Made by a program: the position numbers and the translations under genes. The notes beneath the pieces are model-generated. The model saw only the letters and a list, made by a program, of their open reading frames with translations. It was not told the origin of the DNA and made no database searches. Positions 6,702 through 14,105 of a stretch of DNA of 14,172 nt are shown here, one piece after another. The DNA comes from DASXTB01 sp036505615 (GTDB lineage Bacteria; Acidobacteriota; UBA6911; JACQSX01): the NCBI GenBank assembly GCA_036505615.1, contig DASXTB010000125.1, forward strand, positions 1 to 14,172. The letters are read 5' to 3'. How positions within the stretch are numbered: position 1 is the stretch's first letter; each line of letters begins with the position of its first letter.

Positions 6702-8006
6702 ATGAGGAGCGATACCCTAAGTATTACTGATAACCGGACTGGGAAGAAGTACGAAATTCCTGTTCAGGATGGAACCATCCGTGCGGCCGATTTAAGACAG
6801 ATAAAATTCTCGGACGACGATTTTGGACTGATGAGCTACGACCCCGCGTTTACCAACACCGCTTCATGCATCAGCCGCATTACCTACATCGACGGGGACA
6901 AAGGTATTCTTCGATATCGTGGATATCCCATCGAACAACTGGCCGAGGAAAGCACTTTTCTGGAAACCGCCTACCTGATTTTGTATGGCGAATTGCCCGA
7001 AGAAAATGAGTTGGCTGACTGGGTGTGGAACATTACACACCACACTATGCTTCATGAAAACATCAAGAAATTCATAGATGGTTTCCATTACGACGCGCAC
7101 CCCATGGGAATGCTGATCAGCACGGTGGGCGCGCTCTCGACTTTCTATCCGGAGGCCAGACAGATCCATCACGTCGGCTCGCGCAAGCGGCAAACCTTCC
7201 GGTTGATTGCCAAGATGCCCACGCTTGCCGCCTTCGCATACCGGCATATGATCGGTATGCCCTATTCTTACCCGGACAACGATTTGAGCTATCCCGGCAA
7301 CTTTTTGAACATGTTGTTCAAAATGACCGAAGTGAGATACAAGCCGCATCCGGCTCTGGAACGAGCCATAGACGTTCTGTTTATCCTGCATGCCGACCAC
7401 GAGCAGAACTGCAGCACCAACGCGATGCGCGGCGTCGGCAGCTCCTTGGTGGATCCCTACTCAGCCATAGCCGCGGCGACCGCGGCTCTCTACGGCCCTC
7501 TGCATGGAGGCGCCAATGAAGCCGTACTGCGAATGCTCAACGAGATCGGGACGATCGACCATGTCCCGGCGTTCATCAAGAAAGTGAAATCCGGTGAGGG
7601 TCGATTAATGGGATTTGGGCATCGCGTTTACAAGAATTACGACCCTCGCGCCAAGATAATCAAACAGCTGGCTGATGATGTTTTTGAAGTAACCGGCCGC
7701 AATCCCCTGTTGGATCTGGCGCTGGAGCTGGAACGCATCGCTCTGCAGGACGATTACTTTATTTCGCGTAAGCTTTATCCTAACGTCGATTTCTATTCCG
7801 GTTTGATCTATCAAGCGATGGGATTGCCTCTTGACATGTTCCCCGTTCTTTTCGCCATTCCGCGGACGGCCGGCTGGATTGCCCAGTGGGAAGAGATGCT
7901 TCAAGACTCGGAGCAAAAGATTTCACGGCCTCGCCAGATCTACAAAGGCGCCGAACTCCGCGATTATGTCCCCATTGAGAAGCGCAGAGTCCGAGCCGAA
8001 GCCTAG
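6702..8006 (+). CDS. gltA: Citrate synthase
   Basis: Citrate synthase condenses oxaloacetate and acetyl-CoA to citrate, the entry step of the TCA cycle. The 434-residue length is that of the bacterial GltA type, with the usual N-terminal beta-strand domain (about 1-45). The catalytic triad is intact: His268 in GPLHGGANE, His307 in MGFGHRVYK and Asp363 in NVDFYSG. Further signatures are HADHEQNCS (230-238) and the Arg-bearing segment KNYDPRAK. It is a single-gene unit: the neighbours on both sides are on the opposite strand. The ATG has AAGGGAG at 6688-6694, 7 nt upstream, and an adjacent AGAGGA. A 12-nt palindrome (TAGCTATAGCTA, 8004-8015) covers the stop codon. The identification is secure; a 2-methylcitrate synthase is less likely because no prp genes are nearby. 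Confidence 0.97.
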   Translation: MRSDTLSITDNRTGKKYEIPVQDGTIRAADLRQIKFSDDDFGLMSYDPAFTNTASCISRITYIDGDKGILRYRGYPIEQLAEESTFLETAYLILYGELPEENELADWVWNITHHTMLHENIKKFIDGFHYDAHPMGMLISTVGALSTFYPEARQIHHVGSRKRQTFRLIAKMPTLAAFAYRHMIGMPYSYPDNDLSYPGNFLNMLFKMTEVRYKPHPALERAIDVLFILHADHEQNCSTNAMRGVGSSLVDPYSAIAAATAALYGPLHGGANEAVLRMLNEIGTIDHVPAFIKKVKSGEGRLMGFGHRVYKNYDPRAKIIKQLADDVFEVTGRNPLLDLALELERIALQDDYFISRKLYPNVDFYSGLIYQAMGLPLDMFPVLFAIPRTAGWIAQWEEMLQDSEQKISRPRQIYKGAELRDYVPIEKRRVRAEA

Positions 8007-8146
8007 CTATAGCTAAAGAATTTGGCCGCAGATTGCAGCAGCAGCTTGCGGCTCCTTGCGTTTTCCGCACTTTTTGAAGCTCGAGCTACCGTTTTAATAA
8101 CCGTGATGTGGGCCCAGGGCGCGGGGCTCAATGCGACGCCGGTCCC

Positions 8147-8176
8147 TGCGACCTGCGACTTTCGACTTGCGACCCA
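8147..8176. repeat. Single-arm heptamer array, same family as 266-434
   Basis: Four units (GCGACCT, GCGACTT, TCGACTT, GCGACCC) lie in the 225-nt gap between the convergent gltA and SDR genes. The sequence matches the right arm of the block after serS. No opposed arm is found in this gap. Confidence 0.75.
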
Positions 8177-8231
8177 AAACTGGTACATATTCGCCCGGTG
8201 CGTTGCAAAAAAGGCTTACCAAGAGGGGGCA

Positions 8232-8996
8232 CTACAACATCATCATCCCCCCGTTGATCTCAATGGTTTCGCCGGTGATGTAGGTGGAGGCCGCGGTGGT
8301 CAAAAACAAGATCGCTTGGGCTACCTCTTCAGAGGTTCCCATTCGTGCAAGCGGAATGGATTTGACGAAGTTTTCTATCAGCTCCGGAGTGGAAAAGTTT
8401 TTGTGATACGGCGTGTCGATTACTCCCGGCGCTACGGCGTTGACGCGAATGTTGTAGGCGGCCAGCTCGCGGGCCAGTCCTTTGGTCAATGCGATCACTG
8501 CGGCTTTGGCGCTGGCATAGTGCATCGCACCAGGGCCTCCGCCGTTGCGGCCGGCAATTGAAGAGACGTTGACAATCACTCCCGAGCGACGCTGCATCAT
8601 TTCCCGCGCCACCGCCTGACAGCAGAAGAAGACGCTCTTCAGATTCAAATCAATCACCGCATCCCAGTCCTTGTCCGTGATCTCCAGCAAACGGGCACGC
8701 TTGATCAGCGAGCCTGCATTATTGATTAGAACGTCAATGGGTCCCAGGCGATCGCGTACGTCTTTTACGGTCTGTGCGACTTGTCCAGTTTCGCCGAAAT
8801 CCGCTTGCAACATAAGGGTTTTTACTCCACAGCTTTTCATTTCTGCGGCGCACTCCTCCGCCCCTCGCTGATTGTGCAAATAGGTGATTGCAACATTTGC
8901 ACCGGCGCGAGCCAACAATATTGCCGCCGCATATCCGATTCCGCTGCTGGCACCCGTGACCAGCGCGACCTTGCCCTGAAGTTCTGCTTGAGACAT
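8232..8996 (-). CDS. Short-chain dehydrogenase/reductase (FabG/KduD-like)
   Basis: This 254-residue classical SDR uses NAD(P)H to interconvert a ketone and an alcohol. The nucleotide site TGASSGIG is at 14-21 and the NNAG motif at 92-95. The catalytic residues are Ser146, Tyr160 and Lys164 (YASAK), with Asn119 in the DLNLKS helix. The C-terminus ends GETIEINGGMMML, as in many FabG-like and sugar SDRs. An extra residue lies between the catalytic Ser and Tyr relative to FabG (NGGGPGAMH). It is not next to fatty-acid genes, so a role as the housekeeping FabG is unlikely. The divergent neighbour is a KDG-kinase-like gene, which makes a hexuronate-path dehydrogenase (KduD-type) possible but unproven. 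The ATG at 8994-8996 is preceded closely by GGAGGA (9000-9005). Confidence 0.9.
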   Translation of the reverse strand: MSQAELQGKVALVTGASSGIGYAAAILLARAGANVAITYLHNQRGAEECAAEMKSCGVKTLMLQADFGETGQVAQTVKDVRDRLGPIDVLINNAGSLIKRARLLEITDKDWDAVIDLNLKSVFFCCQAVAREMMQRRSGVIVNVSSIAGRNGGGPGAMHYASAKAAVIALTKGLARELAAYNIRVNAVAPGVIDTPYHKNFSTPELIENFVKSIPLARMGTSEEVAQAILFLTTAASTYITGETIEINGGMMML

Positions 8997-9011
8997 GTGT
9001 CCTCCGTTGGA

Positions 9012-9056
9012 CAGTTACCAGTTCCCAGTTGCTAGTTGATAGCTCCCAGTTGCTAG
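9012..9056. repeat. Single-arm heptamer array upstream of the SDR gene
   Basis: Six 7-nt units (CAGTTAC, CAGTTCC, CAGTTGC, TAGTTGA, TAGCTCC, CAGTTGC) start 6 nt beyond the SDR ribosome site and so lie in its leader or promoter region. In the following 9057-9265 stretch I see no gene, only an imperfect inverted repeat (AATTGTC 9161-9167 / GACAA 9184-9188) that could be an operator. Confidence 0.75.
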
Positions 9057-9265
9057 CGCCGACAGTATGCATCACATGGAGCTTCGCTTTATCCCCAATT
9101 TTCAGAGGGAAAGGGATGGAATTTTCAATCGATCTCCACGTTCGCTCCGAAGGAATGAAAAATTGTCTATTGGTAGTAAAATTGACAAATTGCACTCACC
9201 GCGGAGACCTGGCGCGGCAGAGTCGCGACCAAATATTGCAGCAACGACCGCAACCCGCAGACGGA

Positions 9266-9421
9266 GACCCCGCTGAGCGGGGTCATAGAGCATAGCCGGG
9301 GGCAGAGCGCGCTTTTTGCGCGGCGCGCCCCAGCTTCTCAAGCTCGCGGTCGCATCTTTCGGCGCTGCCGAACCGGCGATAAATCGGTCTGGGTGATCCA
9401 GGGGCGGTTCACGAACCGCCC
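9266..9421. repeat. Cluster of short-loop palindromes
   Basis: Four perfect hairpins with 2-3 nt loops lie in series: GACCCCGC/GCGGGGTC (9266-9284), AGCTT/AAGCT (9332-9344), TTCGGC/GCCGAA (9358-9372) and GGGCGGTTC/GAACCGCCC (9402-9421). A GC-rich imperfect stem around a T5 tract lies at about 9294-9331. They sit in the 555-nt gap between the divergent SDR and sugar-kinase genes. The last one resembles the extragenic palindromes that are spread through many bacterial genomes. From 9422 to 9541 no structure or gene is seen. Confidence 0.65.
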
Positions 9422-9551
9422 TTACTAACCGGCGTGGCGCACCCCCAGGTCCCTTGCCATGCACGCACAGACTATGGCAGAGTGCGCGCATGTGGCCCGG
9501 GCCGCGGTCCCCCGAATCGCTCCAGAGGATCACGCCCGCACGGGAGCCTAA

Positions 9552-10505
9552 ATGCCTGACGAATGGGACATCCTTTCCATGGGCGAATGCATGGTGGAGT
9601 TCTTTCCCGACCCAGCGGGCTCGGACCAGTATCGGCGTTCCTTTGGGGGCGATACTCTCAACGCGGTCGCTATGGCGGCCAAACTGGGATCACGCTGCGC
9701 CTACGTGACGCGCATTGCCGATGATCTTTTCGGGAAGTTCCTTCGAGATTCGATTTCCAGTCTAGGCGTTGACCTGGAGACCACCTTTTCGGCCAGTGGG
9801 TCCAACGGACTTTATTTCATCGCCGTAGATTCGCATGGAGAAAGGCACTTCCAATATTATCGATCAGGCAGCGCCGCCAGCACTCTGAGCCCCGCTGATG
9901 TTCGGCCGCGCTGGATTGAAAACAGCCGAGTTATTCTTGCCAGTGGGATCACGCAGGCGATCTCGCAGAGCGCTGCAGGGGCGGTGCAGCGGGCACTGGA
10001 CCTGGCACATGAAAAACGAAGGCCGGTCGCATACGATGTGAATTTTCGCAGGAAGTTGTGGCACGCTGATCAAGCGTCGCGGCATCTGAGCCAAATCGCT
10101 CCGTTGCTTCAGATTCTATTTTTCTCTACAGAAGAAATCTCCATCGTACAGTCTGCGCTTAACGCCCGCCTGCCCGACGTTCACCTGATTGTCGACGCAT
10201 GCTGGTTGAAGGGGATTTCGCTGGTGGTAGTCAAACAAGGCGAGCGCGGAGTGCTGCTGGGTGACAAGTCCACCGGAAAGATAGTGCCTCTGCGCCCCTT
10301 GTCCATTGAAGTCATGGATACGAGCGGCGCAGGCGACACGTTTAACGGCGCCTTCCTGCACTGTTTCTGCCGTGGGATGAAGGGAATAGAATGCGCTCGC
10401 TGGGGTGTTGCCGCCTCGGCGCTCCAAGTCGGCCGGCACGGCACAGTTTCCGCCATGCCTTCGCTTGAGGAAGTGGTTAAAGCGGTTGAACGGGTGGAAG
10501 TGTAA
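9552..10505 (+). CDS. kdgK: PfkB-family sugar kinase, probable KDG kinase
   Basis: This 317-residue ribokinase-fold enzyme phosphorylates a sugar or sugar acid with ATP. The substrate-side signature GGDTLNAVAMAAKLG is at 32-46, and the anion hole with the catalytic base is at 256-264 (DTSGAGDTF, base Asp262). KQGERG at 228-233 fits the nucleotide side. The pieces GGDTLN, YYRSGSAASTLSP (102-114) and DVNFRRKLW (162-170) are those of 2-dehydro-3-deoxygluconate kinases, which feed KDG into KDPG and then pyruvate and glyceraldehyde-3-phosphate. The ATG at 9552 has GGGAG at 9542-9546. No KDPG aldolase is visible in the window. The family is certain, the KDG specificity likely; fructokinase or another PfkB activity is the alternative. 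Confidence 0.88.
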   Translation: MPDEWDILSMGECMVEFFPDPAGSDQYRRSFGGDTLNAVAMAAKLGSRCAYVTRIADDLFGKFLRDSISSLGVDLETTFSASGSNGLYFIAVDSHGERHFQYYRSGSAASTLSPADVRPRWIENSRVILASGITQAISQSAAGAVQRALDLAHEKRRPVAYDVNFRRKLWHADQASRHLSQIAPLLQILFFSTEEISIVQSALNARLPDVHLIVDACWLKGISLVVVKQGERGVLLGDKSTGKIVPLRPLSIEVMDTSGAGDTFNGAFLHCFCRGMKGIECARWGVAASALQVGRHGTVSAMPSLEEVVKAVERVEV

Positions 10506-10510
10506 TCAGG

Positions 10511-10551
10511 TTCGGGTCTTGGGTGTTGGGTGTTGGGGGTTGGGGGTTGGG
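10511..10551 (+). repeat. Single-arm G-rich heptamer array
   Basis: Units GGGTCTT, GGGTGTT, GGGTGTT and two GGGGGTT begin 5 nt after the kinase stop. Six G-tracts of at least three G lie at 10514-10551 with loops of 2-4 nt, a strong G-quadruplex pattern in the sense strand just past the gene. The sequence matches the array at 11842-12232. Confidence 0.8.
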
Positions 10552-10601
10552 CAGGGCGGCGATTCATTTTTCTAAGAAATTTCAGTTGGTTGCGTTAATA
10601 A

Positions 10602-10653
10602 GTAGTGGTGCTGAACGAGTCGAATCGAGTCTTCGCTCGAGTCTGGGCACTAC
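10602..10653. promoter_or_regulatory. CGAGTC direct repeats inside a GTAGTG/CACTAC pair
   Basis: Three CGAGTC copies start at 10616, 10626 and 10638, about one helical turn apart. They are bounded by the inverted hexamers GTAGTG (10602-10607) and CACTAC (10648-10653). The site lies 90-140 nt upstream of the SIMPL gene, where an operator could sit. A GC-rich hairpin (10686-10703) follows. Function is inferred from spacing only; a decayed repeat is equally possible. Confidence 0.3.
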
Positions 10654-10741
10654 GAGCGTCCGCCGATTTTGGAGAGTCTGTAAAGCCGCGCCGGTGGGCG
10701 CGGTCTCCTGAATCGAGTTATGTTTGGAGGGAGTTTCAACG

Positions 10742-11446
10742 ATGCGTAAATTCAATATTTTCATTTCTAGCCTGCTTTTCTTCAGCCACATCGCAGCCGC
10801 TCAAGAGAACCCGCGAATACCGCTGATATACACTACCGGCGAGGCTAAATTAGAAGTTCCACCTGATATGGTGGTTATCTCACTTGGAGTAACGACACAG
10901 GCCAAAACTGTCGCTGAGGCCCGTGAGCAGAATTCTGTCCGGATGCAGGCGGTCGTCGACGCAATCAAACAATTGAATATCCCCACGGCAAATATCTTGA
11001 CGACCAGGTTCAACGTGAGCCCTCAGTATGATTATCAGGAAAAGCGAAACCCTCCCCGGATCGTAGGTTACAACGTCACCAATCAAGTCACTGTCAAGCT
11101 GGAGCAGATCGAGAAGGTCTCGCAAGTAGTCGATGCCTCGCTGGCAGCCGGCGCAAACACAGTCAACAGCCTGGAATTCACGCTCAAGGATCCACGAGGA
11201 CTCCGAAGATCCGCCTACACCGAAGCTGTCCGGGACGCGCGCAACAAGGCGGAGGCCCTGGCCGCGGCTGCCGGAGTCCAACTGGGCAAAATCTACTTGA
11301 TTCGCGAAAGCGGCGGGCCGGTGCCCATCCGGCGGGCTTACGAGACTCTAGCTATGGCCTCCAAGACGGAAACTCCAACGCCAATTGAAAGCGGCCAAGT
11401 CACCATTCAGATCAACGTTGAGATTCAGTTTGAGATCAAACAATGA
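10742..11446 (+). CDS. SIMPL-domain (DUF541, YggE-like) exported protein
   Basis: From the ATG at 10742 the product has 234 residues. A signal peptide spans about 1-20 (MRKFNIFISSLLFFSHIAAA, cut before QENP), so it should be periplasmic or outer-membrane associated. The rest is one SIMPL domain with the typical start ITTxGEA-like segment (IYTTGEAKLEVPPDMVVISLGV), a long helix (AEAREQNSVRMQAVVDAIKQ), the YN-V-NQVTVKL strand and the helix YTEAVRDARNKAEALAAAAG. The family includes E. coli YggE and is linked to stress tolerance, but its molecular activity is unclear. The frame opens earlier with a TTG at 10724, but GGAGGGAG (10726-10733) is ideally placed for the ATG. It overlaps the next gene by 4 nt (ATGA), so the two are translationally coupled. 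Confidence 0.92.
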   Translation: MRKFNIFISSLLFFSHIAAAQENPRIPLIYTTGEAKLEVPPDMVVISLGVTTQAKTVAEAREQNSVRMQAVVDAIKQLNIPTANILTTRFNVSPQYDYQEKRNPPRIVGYNVTNQVTVKLEQIEKVSQVVDASLAAGANTVNSLEFTLKDPRGLRRSAYTEAVRDARNKAEALAAAAGVQLGKIYLIRESGGPVPIRRAYETLAMASKTETPTPIESGQVTIQINVEIQFEIKQ

Positions 11447-11835
11447 TCGAAATCTCGCTGAAAACAGAACGTAAGGTGCAACTGGTCGACATCACCGAAC
11501 GTGTGCAGAATGAAATTTCGGCTCGCAAATGGAAGGACGGGGTGTGCCATATTTACTGCCCTCACACGACGGCCGGACTATGCATCAACGAAAATGCGGA
11601 TCCTGACGTGCGCCGGGACCTGGAGCGCGCTTACCCAAAATCGGTTCCCAATGTCCACTTTGAGCATGCCGAAGGGAACACTCCGGCGCACTTCCTCTCC
11701 ACCTTGCTTGGTCCATCGCTGTCTCTCTTTGTGGAGGGTGGCGAGCTCCAGTTGGGACGCTGGCAAGGAATCTTTTTCAGCGAGATGGATGGGCCGAGGA
11801 GTCGCAAAGTCTGGATGAAATGGACTGGGGATTAA
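11443..11835 (+). CDS. YjbQ/UPF0047-family protein
   Basis: The 130-residue single-domain protein belongs to the UPF0047/YjbQ family, small beta-rich trimers whose E. coli member shows weak thiamine-phosphate synthase activity; the true role is uncertain. The family marks are all present: CPHTTAGLCINENADPDV (39-56), HAEGNTPAHF (75-84) and LGRWQGIFFSEMDGPRSRKV (104-123). The presumed metal or active-site histidines are His41, His75 and His83. The start ATG overlaps the stop of the SIMPL gene (ATGA at 11443-11446), so the two proteins are made from one message. The length matches the family. A heptamer array begins 6 nt after the stop. Confidence 0.93.
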   Translation: MIEISLKTERKVQLVDITERVQNEISARKWKDGVCHIYCPHTTAGLCINENADPDVRRDLERAYPKSVPNVHFEHAEGNTPAHFLSTLLGPSLSLFVEGGELQLGRWQGIFFSEMDGPRSRKVWMKWTGD

Positions 11836-11841
11836 GATCTG

Positions 11842-12232
11842 TGGGTTCGGGGGTTAGGTGTTGGGTGTTGGGTGTTAGGTGTTGGGTATTGGGTGTTGGG
11901 TTTTTGCGTGTTCGGAACGTGGTTTCAGATTAAGGTTTGACCCTTGGCTGTGGATTTCAGAGGTTTGGTTTTTAACTTTCGGGTCGCCAGTTTCGGCTTT
12001 TAAGTTTCGGGTCACAAGGATTCCGATCCCAAGCATCCATTATCCGACGCCAAAACCTAGCACCTAACACCCAACACCCAACACCCAACACCTTCCACCC
12101 AACACCCAACACCCAACACCCAACACCCAAGACCCATCACCTTCCACCCAACACCTAACCCCCAACACCTAACACCCAACACCTAACACCCAACACCTAA
12201 CACCCAACACCCAACACCCAACACCCTCCACA
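11842..12232. repeat. Large two-arm GGGTGTT / AACACCC heptamer array
   Basis: This fills the gap between the YjbQ-family gene and the convergent glycosyltransferase. The left arm (about 11842-11903) is GGGTGTT/AGGTGTT/GGGTATT. The right arm (12061 to about 12232) has about 25 units of CACCCAA, with CACCTAA and CACCTTC variants, and is the complement of the left. The centre (11904-12060) is not regularly repeated but carries two copies of TTTCGGGTC (near 11978 and 12005). The right arm runs straight into the glycosyltransferase stop codon. On the minus strand the right arm has many GGG tracts with 4-nt loops, a strong G-quadruplex pattern. The ORF at 11879-12067 is translated repeat. Confidence 0.92.
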
Positions 12233-13837
12233 TCACTCCACGCGATATAAGTATACGGAATCTCCTAAGCTCTCGCTGGGCTGCGCGGCGCGAAAATAGT
12301 CATAAGCCGACCCTTGTTTTGTCGCCAGCCTGTGAGCGCTAATGGCATACCAGCCCGGACGAAGACCGTTTCCCTTAATGCCGTCCGACAGGGAGGCTGC
12401 GTCAACCCCATACATCGAGAGAGAAAACGGCGTGAACAAGTCCTGGTAGAGCGGCGTCAGAGATCGTGCCTGGACAAAACGCGCCAGCGCTCCCAATTCC
12501 TGGCCCCAATCGACATTGGAATCTCCCAGATACTTCCATCCATTCCGGCTGCCAACCAGCTCATTAAAGTAAGCCAGTTCCGATCCCCAGTGCGCAAAAG
12601 AAGAGACCGCGAGCCAGGCAAAAAGCGCGACACTTGCCGCACGCCAGCGCTTCAGTAGCGACGCAGCCTGCGCTGCGGCCGCAAGCGGGACCCACATCAA
12701 TACCAGAACCGGAAGGATATGACGGGCGCCCAAGTTTAAATTGCTCGTAAGGGCGCCGGTCCAGTACGTAGTAAAGAACAAGAGCCAAATCCAGCGCCAC
12801 GGATAGCGTCTGTAAAAAACAATAAAAGTTCCGGCCGCCATCCCGATCAGGACCGGAATCGGGGTTTTCAAGAGAAGCGCCAGGGGGAAATAACCAACGT
12901 GGCCCTTAAAACCGGTCTTCATCAGGAAGACGTTTTCGTGGCCCTCGGCGTTATGACGCCACAGCATGAACAATCCTTCCTTGTAATAGCTGGGGATCGG
13001 AATCCAGTTCACCCATTCTGCGTGCGGCTCGACAAAATCACCGCGCAGGCCCGCGTACCCGGACCAGGAAAGCAGCATAAAGATGAATGTGAAACTGGCC
13101 ACAAAGACCGCCATAGATCGCCAGCGCCTCCCCTTTGGGGCCAGGAACAGAATGGCGATGATGCTGTTTGCAACAGCCAACATCATTGAGTACTTAGCCA
13201 GCGTTCCCAGCGCCATGACGCCACCCAGCAGGGCCGGCCATCGCCATGCAAGCCTGGGCGGATGCTGAAGCGACGCACCATCTTGCATCTCCATTCGTTC
13301 GACCCGTCGAGTCTCCGCAGTCCAACATGCAAGAATAGAAAATGCCGAGAGGTAGAACAGCGCGGCAGCCACGTCGGTGTGCACAAAGACAGAATGAGCT
13401 ATTAGCAGCGGAAATAAGGTCAAAGCGATTGTCGAGAGGGCTGCCGTCGTTCGATCGAAAAGCCGCCTCAGCGTTGCCTGTAAAACGGCAAGGAGAGATA
13501 GAGAAAAGATAAACATGGGCCAGCGTCCGGCGAGGGTCTTTTGCGTGGGGTAATCGGCAAAAAAAGTCTGCAGACTATCAAGCCGTTTCGTCCAGGCGGT
13601 TTCTCCGTAGCTAAGAGCGAATCCGCCGGCGGAAACCAGCTTGACCAGGACCGGATGCTCGCGATTGACGTAAAAATCCTTCCAGTGCCAGTAGATGTAG
13701 CCGGCCGGAATGTGCGTTACCTCGTCTACGGTGGGCGACTGCCAGTACATGAGAGAGCTGACGCGAATGATAAAGACGAGCCAGAAAAGTGCGGCGATTC
13801 GTGAGGGCCGAACGCGCGACAGAGTGGAGGCAGTCAT
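12233..13837 (-). CDS. GT39-like (ArnT/PMT-type) membrane glycosyltransferase
   Basis: This 534-residue polytopic inner-membrane protein has roughly ten hydrophobic segments. The GT-C catalytic mark is present: an acidic DE pair (Asp38-Glu39 in SPTVDEVTHIPAGYIYW) in the first periplasmic loop, followed by the NREHP motif (58-62) typical of the dolichyl-/polyprenyl-phosphate-sugar-dependent GT39/GT83 group. The mid-protein motif NLNLGARHILPV and the C-terminal periplasmic part with YLGDSNVDWGQEL also fit that group. Such enzymes move a sugar from a lipid carrier to protein, lipid A or glycan; the acceptor here is unknown. The ATG at 13835-13837 is the last element of a repeat array and has no Shine-Dalgarno. 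The array at the other end touches its stop codon, so the gene is bracketed by repeats. Confidence 0.87.
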   Translation of the reverse strand: MTASTLSRVRPSRIAALFWLVFIIRVSSLMYWQSPTVDEVTHIPAGYIYWHWKDFYVNREHPVLVKLVSAGGFALSYGETAWTKRLDSLQTFFADYPTQKTLAGRWPMFIFSLSLLAVLQATLRRLFDRTTAALSTIALTLFPLLIAHSVFVHTDVAAALFYLSAFSILACWTAETRRVERMEMQDGASLQHPPRLAWRWPALLGGVMALGTLAKYSMMLAVANSIIAILFLAPKGRRWRSMAVFVASFTFIFMLLSWSGYAGLRGDFVEPHAEWVNWIPIPSYYKEGLFMLWRHNAEGHENVFLMKTGFKGHVGYFPLALLLKTPIPVLIGMAAGTFIVFYRRYPWRWIWLLFFTTYWTGALTSNLNLGARHILPVLVLMWVPLAAAAQAASLLKRWRAASVALFAWLAVSSFAHWGSELAYFNELVGSRNGWKYLGDSNVDWGQELGALARFVQARSLTPLYQDLFTPFSLSMYGVDAASLSDGIKGNGLRPGWYAISAHRLATKQGSAYDYFRAAQPSESLGDSVYLYRVE

Positions 13838-14105
13838 CGGTCATCAATCATCGGTCAACAGCCATCGGTCATCGGTCATCAGTCAACGGTCCTCAAGTCA
13901 ACAGGCCAACAGGTCCTCAAGTCAGCGGGTCCTCAAGTCAACGGGTCGACAAGCCCTCAAATCACCGGTTCCTCAGGTCGGCAGTTCCGGTATCTAAGCG
14001 ACCTGCTGACCTGCTGACCGATGATCAATCTGACCGATGACTGATGACCGATGACTGATGAACGGTGACCGATGAACTGATCACCCATGACCACCGGCTG
14101 ACCTG
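13838..14105. repeat. Two-arm heptamer/octamer array at the right edge
   Basis: From the glycosyltransferase start outward, units read GGTCATC/AGTCAAC at 7 nt up to 13894. They then switch to a regular 8-nt period (AAGTCAAC, AGGTCCTC, GGGTCCTC, AAGCCCTC) from 13895 to about 13990. After a short break, the opposed 7-nt arm (GACCGAT, GACTGAT) follows at about 14000-14080. The last 65 nt (14106-14172) show no recognisable gene. ORFs across this tract on both strands are repeat translations. Confidence 0.88.

Noticed and set aside
9102..9533. 143-residue frame on the minus strand in the SDR-kinase gap
   Set aside because: It crosses the palindrome cluster, has a composition unlike a protein (many Arg, Ala and Gly from GC-rich stems), and lacks an RBS or recognised motif.
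10724..10741. TTG start for the SIMPL protein
   Set aside because: The TTG overlaps the Shine-Dalgarno GGAGGGAG, which is correctly spaced for the ATG at 10742.
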